From Chaetoderma sp. LZ-2023a (lineage: Eukaryota > Mollusca > Caudofoveata > Chaetodermatida > Chaetodermatidae): a stretch of DNA of 64,000 nt. Of the stretch, positions 23,067 to 34,575 are shown in pieces. Under the pieces are notes generated by a model. It was given only the letters and a program-made list of their open reading frames with translations, was not told the origin of the DNA and ran no database searches. The position numbers and the translations under genes are program-made. The stretch spans positions 14,421,070 through 14,485,069 of the forward strand of contig CM067372.1 of the NCBI GenBank assembly GCA_034401795.1, written 5' to 3'. The number at the start of each line of letters is the position of its first letter. The first letter of the stretch is position 1.

Positions 23067-24971
23067 GTTACCAATGTAGGTCTTGTTCCAGTTGTTAACG
23101 ACTGCACACACAGCCATTCCCAAACATTAGATGTGATATGGAGATAGGAGATCCGGTACTTAAACTTAGTGTATAAACGAAACGAAACTGACTTCTGTCA
23201 CTAGCTATATAGAATCTAATCCTGAATGATCGAATTCTGACACCAGCTCTCCAATATTCTGCTCAGTATCATTAGTAAAACTTATAGTAGGCCTACATAG
23301 TATAAGTAGGTAATTGATTTTTGTTTTAAATCACGGATGACCTTTGACCTCGCTGTTCCCTATGGCAAGTAAATGAAATGGGTACCCAACCCCTGTATTG
23401 TACATATCTAACATGGCCTGGTTTGTCCCTTCTTGGAAAGTCCTAGATTGAGCCACGGTGGGGGGGGGGGATTTTAACCTAGTTCCTCCGCTTCCATGTT
23501 CAGTCCAGTTCAAGGTTCAGACCATATCACGCGTACTCCGATTAGACAGCAAATGTAACAATGATTAAGCCGGTACCGGTAATTACTTCCACATTCTCTG
23601 GAATTCATCTGATTTCATTATGTGTAGCATTCACACACCGTCCAAATTACGTTATGGTTCGTTTGAGTGATCGTTCAATTACCGGTCAGGGAAGCATCGG
23701 TATGCCCCATAGCGTGATTCCTGATGCGGTACTAAGTCATTATAATCCGCGGGGATCAAAGATCGGCACTAGACACGGCTGAAATATTTCCAGAAAGTAA
23801 TCTTAATCACCCAGAATGATAATTCATTTTCATTTAAATACAATTCCATCGAATTATTGTAAATTATATGGTGACTAGGCCCTACTGTGCGCTGTAGCTG
23901 TCTTAGCCGTAACAGCTTACTGTAGCATGTTACTGTATTCTAGACGACAACTTTCCTCGTAGGTTCCTATGCAACCTCAATTGTGCCTAGCTTACCCAGG
24001 ATGAGTCCTCGCGAGCAGTAAGAGTATTGCGAGCAGTAAGAGTATTACTCTGCATTTGTCAATTAGGATACTGCGCAATAATCTCCCCTCAGAATATCTA
24101 AATTGTACGAATACGACCGGTTCTCCGAGATGTATCTGGTCACCACTGAGAATCACCGAGTCATTGAGATCCAGCTGTCGATCGTGGACTATCAGAGAAA
24201 TCTGCAGATCACTGCAACATCTCTACGCGCTCATATTGGATCAATAAATGTCCCGGTATTTGTGAGTAAGTGATTCGTAATTCTTCACGATACATTGTAG
24301 TTTCTTGGTTCTTCATTTTTGATATAGGCTATTGATATAGGTGTAGAGATGTGTCCAAATGTGACTGGGTGAGTGCGAAGACAGCCCAAATCGGGGTAGG
24401 GGAAGAGAAGGGGAGGTATGATAATGACCCCAGACAACGCAGCTTACTGGGTCGATGCTGAGTCGATACCTTGCCTATATTGAAAGTATCGGCACGCTAT
24501 CGGCCCGCCATCGTCCCAGTAAGATGCGTTATCTCGGGTCTTCTTGGAAAACAGATTACACCTCATTCTCAGCAATACTTATACCACAGACTATAGTTTA
24601 TTATTGGATTCGCGTAACTAAAGTTGTAACGGAGTAGACGCATCATCTAGTCACGTGGTGGTGGACTAGACCGCACATCCGTTTATTAATCAATTAATTA
24701 ATTAATTAATTAACGTTCTGTTTTGATGTGAGTTACTGATGCGAATCATGCAGATGCTTCAAGGTAAAACATTTTGATTCAATATTTCAACTGAGTTGAT
24801 AGAAGAACGCATTAATGCTAGTTCATTATAGCGGCCCCAGAACATGGATTTCAATATAATCATGTTGTCATCGGCAGTAAAAAAAGTAAAAAAATAGACT
24901 TCGAGTTTCCATCCATTGAACTACTAATAGAATGGTTGGTTCCAATGGCTGCTTGGGAGCAAGTTTGAATT
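23067..24971. other. Non-coding stretch, nothing recognised
   Basis: Includes a G10-type homopolymer near 23460 and a TTAA run at 24694-24712. The frames 23561-23782 and 24056-24247 have no support. Confidence 0.5.
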
Positions 24972-25343
24972 GACCTTTCCAGCGTAATGGCGTCATATGA
25001 CGTCATAGTCAGCTAAGCGGCGTCGCGAATGGCGTCATAATCATTACGTCATAAATGATTCTATATGGCCCGTTTTAACTCTTAATAGTCCGACACGTTG
25101 TACCAATTGCATGTCGCTACTATTTAATAAACATGCTGTTGAATATCTTGAAACTAATTTGACTGGGCACTGTTGCAGCAACAACACCCAGTCAAATTAG
25201 TTTCAAAATATTCAATAGCCTACCTGCATAGTTTTCTGGAAATTGATATTCACTGAGGCCCGCGATCGTTCTATCCGAACACGAGCGAGGTATGGGTGGA
25301 GCTTAGCTAGGGATGGGCGGGGCATAACTAATATGGAAAGGTC
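24972..25343. mobile_element. Family A hairpin MITE-like element, copy 2 (best preserved)
   Basis: Exact 10-bp terminal inverted repeat: GACCTTTCCA at 24972-24981 and TGGAAAGGTC at 25334-25343. After the left end come TGACGTCAT-type boxes (24990-25055). The central inverted repeat 25139-25216 has arms beginning TTGAATATCTTGAAACTAAT and ending ATTAGTTTCAAAATATTCAA, meeting at TGTTGCAGCAACA. The right part carries GGTGGAGCTTAGCTAG and GATGGGCGGGGCATA. Its length (372 bp) and lack of coding capacity suggest a non-autonomous DNA transposon. Confidence 0.78.
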
Positions 25344-25910
25344 CATTCCATCACATGATGTGTTCGTCCGAGCTACTGCAAACATGTAATATGATAAGAA
25401 GCCATTTTATCGTATCAGACATCAGAGCGTACACCATGGCTAAGTCTATTGCGGATCTTTGCATTCAGTCGCCACGCTCCAACCTCGCCATAATCCCGCG
25501 GATCTGTCACTGAAAATGCGGAACTTATAACAAAGTTGTTAATAAATGTGGGAGATTGATTCTCTGAACATGTTACTTTCAAAGACGACCCTGCAGATCT
25601 CCATCAAATACAGGATGGGAGGATATAACGCGGAACATGAGATAGAAGTCATGTAATCAAGTCAGTGCTGTCGACCGTGTACTGGTAACGACATACAATG
25701 TGCTCACGAACTGTCACGCGCTGTAGATATTTGAATGACGGATATGAGAGAGAACAAAGACTGCTCATCATCCTAATGGACGGATTCATTGTTAGAAAAG
25801 GCACCGCCCAATTCACCACCGCCTTTACGCGCGCTGGAATCCATTTCAAACATTGAGACCGGAATTCCCAAATTCGAAATTTTTAGGCAACTATACAGGT
25901 AGGCCTAAGC
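25344..25910. other. Non-coding stretch, nothing recognised
   Basis: The minus frame 25649-25849 is unassigned. Confidence 0.45.
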
Positions 25911-25984
25911 TGTTGAATATTTCAAAACTAGTTTGACTGGGTGCGGTTGCTGCCAGAAGCAAATTAGTTTTAAAATATTCAACA
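25911..25984. repeat. Isolated family A hairpin core
   Basis: TGTTGAATATTTCAAAACTA and AGTTTTAAAATATTCAACA form the outer arms of an inverted repeat around GGTTGCTGCC. It lacks the flanking CRE-like boxes and ends of full family A elements. Confidence 0.75.
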
Positions 25985-27330
25985 TAGGGTTTTATTAAAA
26001 TTTAAATTCACCATGGATAATTCATAGGCCATGCATATTGGTGACCATCGTTCTATTACGCGGTCTTTGCCCTCGAGCGACGCTCCCATATCGAGTACGA
26101 GCGTACGTTATTACGATGATTTGTTACGGACTTATTTGATTTTTGTGACGATACAGAATTACGACATTTTGATTGTGACGTCAGCTAACAAGTGACGTAT
26201 TATGACATCAGACACGCGAGTAACGTATCTGATCCTTGGATTTCTTCCGCGCTCAGGATGTGTTTGCTATCTGCTTCTCTAGAGTTTCCTTATCTAGTCC
26301 TCTCTCGTCGACCGTCGAATTTGGGCTGCATCATTTGCGTAGATCTCTGTACCAATTCTTTTCCTTTAAACCTGTGATGGATACACCTGTGAGTTGCTGT
26401 AACGCCTATAAGTTGATGTGATGGACAGTCGCGCGCCAGTTAGCTGGTGTTAGTTTGAATAAAAATAGAACATCATAAATATAATTGAATTTCGTAAGTT
26501 CCTCCTTTTTATAGGAGCACAGCCCAAACTGAGAGCGTCACTGCTCAGTGAGGTTCCTGGACACGTATCCACACCCATTGGGGGTGTTTCTACAATTATT
26601 TGTGACGTATTTACAGACAGTCTAATCAGGGAACCAGGGAGCCTCAGACAGCGTCGTTAACAGCTATGACGTAGGCTGTTAGATCCTGGTGCCAACTATA
26701 CAGCACAGCGAAGTCCAGTCTGCTCACATCTGTACCATCCGCCTTTTTAGATAGGCGTCTTACAGGCTTCGGTTATGACATCTTGGAGATACTGACGGCA
26801 GGGCTGAGATCCGACATCTACTATTTACACTATCAGAGCACATTCACAACTGAGCTCGCGATACTGGGCCTACCACTCAGAGTGAGTTCCTTTCCGTCCC
26901 CCATGGCACATACACCACGTGATACCGGACCGATGCCTTTAAGTTCCCTCCGAAGGACGTCTCATGTGAATGACGTATGGAAGGCGTAGGTTTTAACACC
27001 TTGATCATATTCCTGAATGCGGGATCGAACCCAACTCTTTGGATTGGAATTCAAAGCATGTGCGGCACAACAGTTTTGCCAACCCAGCAAATGTGTCATT
27101 TAAATTCAAGATTATCACGATAACTTGGAATATCAGATTTATGCATTAACTTTATCCTTGACAGGGCTATTAAGCGACCGAGCATAACACAACCATTTAA
27201 CAGTCAAGAACAAATTATTATTCACAAATCTTTAATCAAACAACTACGAGTGTCCGACTGCAAACGCGTAGCTCACAGCCGATTATTGGTTGAATTTCGC
27301 ATACAAAACCATAATTTTTGTCAATTCACA
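25985..27330. other. Non-coding stretch; 26046-26130 resembles the MITE at 16900-17082
   Basis: CCATCGTTCTATTACGCGGT through TTACGATGATTTGTTACGGA parallels 16985-17085. TGACGTCA and related boxes occur at about 26178-26225. No supported gene. The plus frames at 26192-26421 and 26783-26989 are unassigned. Confidence 0.45.
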
Positions 27331-27598
27331 TTTCCAGAGTATCCATCTATCATCTGACGTCATATGACGTCATTATCAGCTAAGCGTCGTGTAGGATGAC
27401 GTCGTAATCAGTATGTCATAAATGATATGGCAGCAACAGGGCCAGTCAAATTAGTTCCAAAATATTCAATAGCTTACCTGTATAGCTTTCTGGAAATTAA
27501 TAGTCAGGGAGTTCTGAGATCGATCGATCTCAACACGAGCGAGGTGTGGGTGGAGCTTAGTTAGAGATGGGCGGGGTATAGTTAAAAATGGAAAGGTC
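27331..27598. mobile_element. Family A element, copy 3 with half of the hairpin deleted
   Basis: Starts at TTTCCAGAGTATCCATC and ends at TGGAAAGGTC (27589-27598). It carries two adjacent TGACGTCA boxes (27354-27377). Of the central inverted repeat only the right arm (GCAGCAACAGGGCCAGTCAA...) survives. The rest follows the family order. Confidence 0.75.
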
Positions 27599-27846
27599 GA
27601 TTAACTTACAGATTGGCTTGAACAAATTCTAATTAAGACAATAACCGCGCCGTCAATTATAGTTCATTGCACTTTGGACCAGTAACTATGACCCGAATGC
27701 AATTTTGCAACAATGTTGTCTAGATATCATCTATGCCATATGGAAAATAGCAACTTGTTTCCCATCATCCTCATGACTTCGTAACTTCTTTGCAATCGAA
27801 AGGCCGACATAGTATATGGTCGACGACGACGACGTATAAGACTCAC

Positions 27847-27922
27847 CTGTGTCAACAAAGACTGCAATAAGAATCCACAAAACACCTATCACAAGATACA
27901 ATCCAGGCGAGAAGTAATTCAT
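27847..27922 (-). CDS. First coding exon with signal peptide, paralogue 1
   Basis: ATG at 27922 opens a 25-codon exon that reads MNYFSPGLYLV, then a hydrophobic core GVLWILIAVFV, then DTG. It ends in ACAG followed by GTGAGTC, a good spliceosomal donor, with the intron in phase 1. The layout (short polar start, hydrophobic core, small residues, phase-1 intron) is typical of exons that encode secretory signal peptides. The 52149-52224 exon on the opposite strand encodes almost the same peptide, with two differences, and shares TTTTTACCTAACA just before the ATG. Two paralogous genes therefore probably start here and run in opposite directions. The mature protein is not in view and the family is unknown. 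Confidence 0.62.
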
Positions 27923-28451
27923 TGTTAGGTAAAAATAAATCCTTGACGGTTGCACATATAGGCCTCAGGAGAGCCTTAATACGGCATTATATCTAATGTG
28001 AGTCCTCATTGTTAATAAGACCTATACATTGATCACTAAGTTGATGAGAGAGTCATGCCACATCATTGAAGCATCCATGAGAACGAGGCCACTGGTGAGA
28101 GAGTGTACGGGAATCAAGCACTTATTTACTTGGTTGAGAGAAAGAGAGAGAGAGAGAGAGCGAGCCAGCACTTACAAGTTTTCCATTGGTCGTTTTATGT
28201 CAATATGCCGCGCGCTAACTGGATAGTGTTCTTGCTCGCGGGAGAAACGGTCAGAGCAACGATTCTTGATACATTGTGCGGTTTACTAAAGAGGTCGCCA
28301 AGTAAACACTTTCAAGCAGAGATCATGAGAGACGCGTAGAGCCGATTGAACCTTTCAATTTGACTAATAGAGACCGCCGAGATTATGATTGTGCTGTCAC
28401 ATGTTACATAATTGATTATGACGTCGTATACTTGAGTGGCAGATCGGATCT
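27923..28451. other. Upstream region of the signal-peptide exon; no other gene seen
   Basis: Contains a short (GA)n run at 28137-28161. The 16 bp before the ATG (TTTTTACCTAACA and neighbours) is shared with paralogue 2. Beyond it the upstream sequences are not obviously alike. I see no clear TATA or initiator element. Confidence 0.4.
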
Positions 28452-29216
<765 letters not shown>

Positions 29217-29511
29217 AATACACAAAATCTTTCCAAAGATATAGATTTCAGAGTATTTTAATGTGACCAAATCTATATCAGCAGTCAATTCAGATAGTGC
29301 TAAGTATTCGTCCTAATAATATATTAACTCCCACAGCACACCCCTCTTCTAATGAGAAGCTATGGTGGTGATACTGGTGGCCACCATAAAGAGGGTCATT
29401 CAGGCCCGTGTGTGAAACACTCCACCAGCACATGCTGTACATACAACGAGACGAACGAAAACTAAAGTCAGTGCAAATGGAAAATGAAAATCATCAGTCC
29501 AACATTTTCAT

Positions 29512-29591
29512 GACGACGACGACGACGACGACGGCGGCGGCAACGACGGCGGCGGCGACGACGACGAAGACGATGACGACGACGACGATAA
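29512..29591. repeat. (GAC)n/(GGC)n microsatellite
   Basis: GAC/CGA triplets with GGC interruptions. Confidence 0.95.
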
Positions 29592-29734
29592 TGGTGTACT
29601 GTATTCTGCGGCTGCAGGAGTAGAAATATTCTACAGCTGCAATCAGTCCTTCTTCGCCTTTGACAACTGTGTATTGTATGTATGTGTGTGTATGATTACT
29701 GTATTCTGCGGCTGTAGGAGTAGGAACACACGAA

Positions 29735-30000
29735 AGCCCAGAAGGCTCATTCGTGATTCAAAATTCAAAATTCAAACATCGAAATTCAAGATTCAAACTT
29801 CGAAATTCAAAACTCGACTTCGAAATTCAAAGCTCGACTTCTAAATTCAAAACTCGACTTCGAAATTCAAAAGTCGACCTCGAAATTCAAAAGTCGACTT
29901 CGAAATTCAGAACTCGACTTCGAAATTCAAATCAGCCAATTACGAACGTGTTACAATTATGTAAATTTATGCTAGCCAATCAGATCTAGGTCATGCAGAG
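29735..30000 (+). repeat. Family C repeat, plus-oriented copy with 20-bp tandem core
   Basis: Begins near GAAAGCCCAGAAGGCTCATT. Tandem CGAAATTCAAAACTCGACTT units of 20 bp (about seven) follow, then TCAGCCAATTACGAACGTG and GCTAGCCAATCAGATC. The opposite-strand copy lies at 30765-30935. Frame 29753-29989 is a by-product of the tandem core. Confidence 0.8.
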
Positions 30001-30057
30001 ATAAACCGCCATTTTTTGTAGAAATGTATATGTATCTTGCTCGTATTGATCGAGAGA

Positions 30058-30205
30058 AGTGGTGGCTACAATGACGGTGGTGGTGGGATGCTGCAGCTTG
30101 TGGCGGTGGTCGTTGTGGTGGTCGTGGTGGCGGTGGTCGTGGTGGGGGTGGTCGTGCTGCTGCTACTGGTTCTGATAGAGACGACGACGATGATGATGAT
30201 AAGGA
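30058..30205. repeat. (GGT)n/(GTC)n and (GAC)(GAT)n triplet-rich region
   Basis: Mixed GGT, GTC, GCT and GAC/GAT triplets. Explains frame 30037-30264. Confidence 0.85.
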
Positions 30206-30764
30206 TGTACGGGCGGGTGGGTTGGGTGGGCGTGCGTGTGAGCGCTTTGTGCTCGTTTGTCTGACTAACTGGCTATAATTGTCGGACTACTGGGCTGGCG
30301 GTCTAGTCGGTAAAATTGTCGGACTATTGGGTTGTCGGAGTAGAGGAGCATCCCCGAATTTTAGAGCAAGGGGCGACGGTATTAATTAGTGTTATTATGT
30401 CTAGACTCGATCCACGGGCGCATACATTCGTACGCATTAAGTTTCTTCTTAATAAACAGGCCAGGATGCTATCTTTAGACCCGGGGCACAATGCCTCAGC
30501 AATAGAGGTAGCCTTGCTCAAGTGTGGCCTATATCTTGGCATTAACTACCTACGAAGTAGGTATATAGGCATATAGGTATATAGGCCAACACCTATCAGC
30601 AACAGGAATAGCCGAGTTACCGAGTTGCTCAAGCGATAAAGTTGCACCCACGAAGAATGCACACGTCTCTCCATTTCCGAAACCACAATCTTCATCGGCG
30701 CCATGATTGTTTTAAACGTACGGACGTTTAGCGGAAACATCAACTAGTATAAACGTACCCTAGC
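30206..30764. other. Non-coding spacer between the two family C copies
   Basis: Includes a small duplicated ATTGTCGGACTA motif (30279, 30315) and TATAGGCATATAGGTATATA at 30564. The plus and minus frames at 30316-30576 overlap each other and are unassigned. Confidence 0.45.
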
Positions 30765-30935
30765 ATGACACAGAAATCCGATTGGCTGGCCTAAATTCAC
30801 ATAAATGTAAAATGGCTCGTGATTGGCTGATCTAAGATTTGAATTTCGAAGTCAAGTTTTGAATTTCGAAGTCAAGTTTTGAATTTCGAATTTTGAATTT
30901 TGAATTTCGAATGAGCAGTCTGAGCTTTCGTAGAA
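30765..30935 (-). repeat. Family C repeat, minus-oriented copy
   Basis: Reverse complement of the 29735-30000 repeat. It has three AAGTCAAGTTTTGAATTTCG-type units instead of about seven, the TGGCTGATCTAAGATTTGAA flank, and GAGCAGTCTGAGCTTTCGTA at the other end. Confidence 0.78.
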
Positions 30936-31155
30936 ACCCTACTGGGTGACTAGATTTGTCATGGTTTCTCATTTGTAATGCAGGAAACATGTTCAGATAT
31001 GTAGCTTTTCGTCTATCTGTGTTTGTGTGGGTGGGTGCCTGGGTGGGTTGGGGTATAACCTTCATTTTAAAAAGTTTTGTGTATGTGTCTGTGTGCAGGA
31101 CGTGCTGCGTTTCATGTCCCCATACACATGTCACACCATCCAGTAATTCATTAGG

Positions 31156-31240
31156 GGTGGGTCCGGGGGGGGGGGAAGGAGAGTACTACCCCGGAAATTT
31201 TTGAAAATTAGAGATGCCACGAGAAGCATCTTCCTGCACT
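31156..31240. repeat. Family D G-rich dispersed repeat, copy 2
   Basis: G run, then ACCCCGGAAATTTTTGAAAA, TTAGAGATGCC and TTCCTGCACTTTT. Parallels 21709-21835. Confidence 0.6.
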
Positions 31241-31693
31241 TTTAAGGACAATTGACAAAAATCCTTGTTAATTTGCCTGTATGTTTTCTCGATAGGTAGT
31301 GACATATCATGCTCTGGCTCACGTGCCTTGGCTATGCGGCTATGCCGCTGTGAAGTAGTCAGATGTATACGCCTTTGAATTTTACTCCAAAAACTACTAT
31401 GTTGACTAAAACACTATACTACGATATAATAGAGTAGACTAAGTAGCATAGGTAAAGGCATGGCCAATGCACGCATTTTTGGGATACAAATTCAGACGTC
31501 TTGGCCCGTTATGGATAATAATACCGGGACAAGCAAGATTGAGATTTGGTGGTAGGGGACTCGGGGAGACAGAGGAAGTGTCCCTTCCACTATGTGCCTG
31601 ACTAAAATCCCATCCCAACAAATAAGTTACCTGAGTAAATCACTTACTTTTCTTAGAAAGTTCGAGAAATCAAAACTAGTATCCGTCAGACAA
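31241..31693. other. Non-coding stretch, nothing recognised
   Basis: No supported frame or repeat. Confidence 0.45.
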
Positions 31694-31937
31694 GTTTAAC
31701 CCTTTCAGGACTAAGCCGACCAAAACCGGCCTGTGCAGTGGTCTCGTGAAATGCCCATTTGCAGGACAGAAGAAGACTATTTTTTATGTTCTACCACTAG
31801 AATGACTGGCTTGATAAACGAGCCAGTCATTCCAGTGATAAAATTTAAAAAATAGGCTTCTCTTGATCTGCAAATGGACATTCCCTTGGAGAAAATTGAA
31901 ATTTCACTGATCAAATTTCAACATTAAAGGGTTAAAC
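31694..31937. mobile_element. Family B palindromic element, complete copy
   Basis: 244 bp bounded by GTTTAACCCTTTCAGGACTA and ATTAAAGGGTTAAAC. It is a near-complete palindrome. CCCATTTGCAGGACAGAAGA on the left pairs with the complement of CTTGATCTGCAAATGGACAT on the right. The centre CTGGCTTGATAAACGAGCCAG closes a tight hairpin. It has no coding capacity. Diverged or partial relatives lie at 11457-11715, 21368-21500 and 36985-37110. Confidence 0.8.
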
Positions 31938-32208
31938 TATTCTGTCCTTAGAAGTATTTTTACATTGTCATCCGAGAAATAATTGTGTCAGTTTACTGAC
32001 TTTAGTATGTTATATCAAATTTTCAACGCAGCTACACAACATCTTTCAGTCAATCAAATCTCAAAATACTTAACAGTAACAATTATTATTTGAATGGTTA
32101 CTATCCATTCAATCTAAGGATTAACAAGGTTTAACACCAAGGACTTATAAACAGACAAACAGTCACATAACAAGTCTAACTAAGAAAATAACTAGATTGG
32201 ATTACAGG

Positions 32209-34575
32209 CTAGAGAATGTATCGGTTTAGAACATTCTCTTTGAGACTAAAAAACAGACGCAATATTGACTCAACATTAGGGAAGGCTGATTGAATATTAT
32301 CCCGTATTATGACATGATACAGATCCTGGTGGGTTAGCTGTGCTTTATCTGTGTAATTTTGTTTAATGTAAGCATGGAAGTGCTTGAGTTCCCCAACCAG
32401 ATTAACATCAACATCCTTAGGATATGATTTCATGAGAAGCTCTACATGGTCATGCAACTGCTTTTCGGAGGCATTTAGGTCTACCAAAAATGAGAAGTTG
32501 CTTGCAAGTGATTCGTAGATCTGGACTCGTTTATGTAAGTTGGTTTCCAGTGCATCGATCACTGGAATGAAGTATTTCACCCGAAACTTATCTCTTGGAG
32601 AAAGCATTTCCTCGGCATCTGGTGCATCTCCATCATTGACTGTCCTTTTTCCTGAGTCGTTTCCGTTTACTAACACACTTATAGTCGATATTAGGCCGCT
32701 TCTCTTTTGCTTGAAGTTCAATTTCATCAAAAAGTTCACGGGTTTCTTGCACAAAATGAGAGAGGGATGCATAAAGAGCTGCACATGTACTCAATGATAT
32801 TTGTGGATCCTGCAAGGCCTTGCTGGTTTTGTGGAATTGACCCAACAGACGATTCCAAAAGTTTAACATGAACACAAACTCAAACTCTTCCATCTTTGAC
32901 TGCACGCTGCTAGCCTCTCTCCTTGTATCCCCTTTCTCACTGTCATCGCTACGGATATGATTCAGAGCGTCAATACTTGTATCATAACTCTCTGTGATGG
33001 CAGAAGTAATCTTTGCATGAGCTTCCCATCGAGTGTCAGAAAGGCATTTTGGTACAGCGGAATTGGGATGCAAAAGAGATTTAAGCACTGTCCATCTCTT
33101 AGTCCATGCAGAGAAAAATGTGTACACGTGTTGCACAACAGCGAAAAAAATGGACTGTCTCTAAACACCAATCAACTGCAGCATGGCCGACAAGATTTAG
33201 GGAATATCCAGCACATGGAACAAATATAGCATATTCGTTTTTATCTAGAAGTTTTTGTTGCATGCCATTATACCGTCCTGCCATGTTTGCGGCATTGTCA
33301 TATGACTGGCCTCTGCATTTATTGAAGTCAATTTCCCATTCATTGAATAGATATTCGAGCATCATGTTGGCCATATTTTCACCAGTATGTTTCTTTAGTT
33401 CAAGAAAAGTTAGGAAACGTTCAATGGGAAAACCATAATAGGGTGACACGTACTGTACGATAACAGTAAATTGATCGACATGCAAAAGGTCAGGTGTTGC
33501 GTCTAGAGATAAACAGAAATATCCAGCTTGTTTTAGATAATCCAAAATGGGCTGTTTCACCTTTTTGGCCATGAGCTTAATAAATTCATCACATATCGTC
33601 TTGGACAAGTATGACGGTGTTCCAGATCCACTGTTTCCATACAGTTTTATATGATTCGCGAGAAATGGATCAAACTCAGCAATAAGTTCAAGCAGACCTA
33701 GAAAGTTGCCATTATTTGGTGTGCCGGATCTTTCATTGCTACCCCTAAAAGCTAGATCACGTTCTGCCAAAGTACGCACGACGGCAATCACACGTTGAAG
33801 CACATGCCTCCAGTACTCTTGTTCCTTTTTCATCTGATTCTCCAGGTGCGAATCTAACGTCAATCCACGTTGCCTCATCAGATAAGTAAGCAAAGCAGTT
33901 CTGTGGTCCTCAGAAGTCTCGTGATTCTGAATTACAACAGGGTTTCGCCAGTCATTAAGTCCTTCACCAGAGAAACAATGTTTGTCTTGATGAATGGAGC
34001 AGCTTACAGACAAAACAGTATACACACCCAGTTGTTGGGGAATATACCAGCCATTCTCTATTGTATGTTTCTCCATTAACCTTTGTTCAACTAAACAGAC
34101 CCTTTGAACAATATCTAACCTGATTTTTAAACGACTGCTTCGATTTTTCAAATGAACCATCCCAGTTTTGATACTCTGATGGGCCTTCCTGTATACAGTA
34201 TGAAATGTCCTCTTCAGTCAAAATGCCCCATAGACCAACATCATTGAACTTCTTTTCGTCAACTCCAGGTTCCGTAATATGCTCATGAATCTCAATTGTA
34301 GTTAGCTCATTTACATCTGCATCGTGGATCTCATTTGCAATTTGCACGTTTACCTCTGTGTTATTGATCTCAGTTGATGATGTGGGTTTTGAAGTTTCCA
34401 TATATGGCTGAATCTCCTGACTATGAGCTCCATCCTTGATTGGAGCAAAGTAAGACACAACCTTTGGTAAGTGTTTTAGCTGCTCCTCAGATTGTTGCCT
34501 CCTTTTTCTTTTCTGAGACCCGCTTTCAAATGTTCTCTTCATTTTCTGAGAATGGCTCCCTATGAAAGAATGCAA
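32209..34575 (-). pseudogene. hAT-family transposase with ZMYM1/DUF4371 features, frame-broken
   Basis: Four overlapping open segments in three frames on the minus strand read as one transposase: 34575-34087, 34160-33099, 33136-32633 and 32784-32209. Each step moves the frame the same way, as one extra base would. The 353-residue second segment has LERV-type helix signatures (YWRHVLQRV, ERDLAFRG), an SLDATPD block with the likely first catalytic Asp (residue 220), and SYDNAANMAGRYNGMQ with the likely second Asp (288), followed by a VPCAGYSLNL block. The third segment has the CLSDTRW motif. The last starts the dimerisation domain (FPNVESILRLFFSL) but stops before its SAxERxFS part. The family is known both as transposons and as domesticated ZMYM genes. 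I saw no terminal repeats. Inactive as assembled. Confidence 0.8.

Noticed and set aside
30600-30680. tRNA-like segment around GAGTTGCTCAAGCGATAAAG
   Set aside because: No cloverleaf or B box could be drawn.
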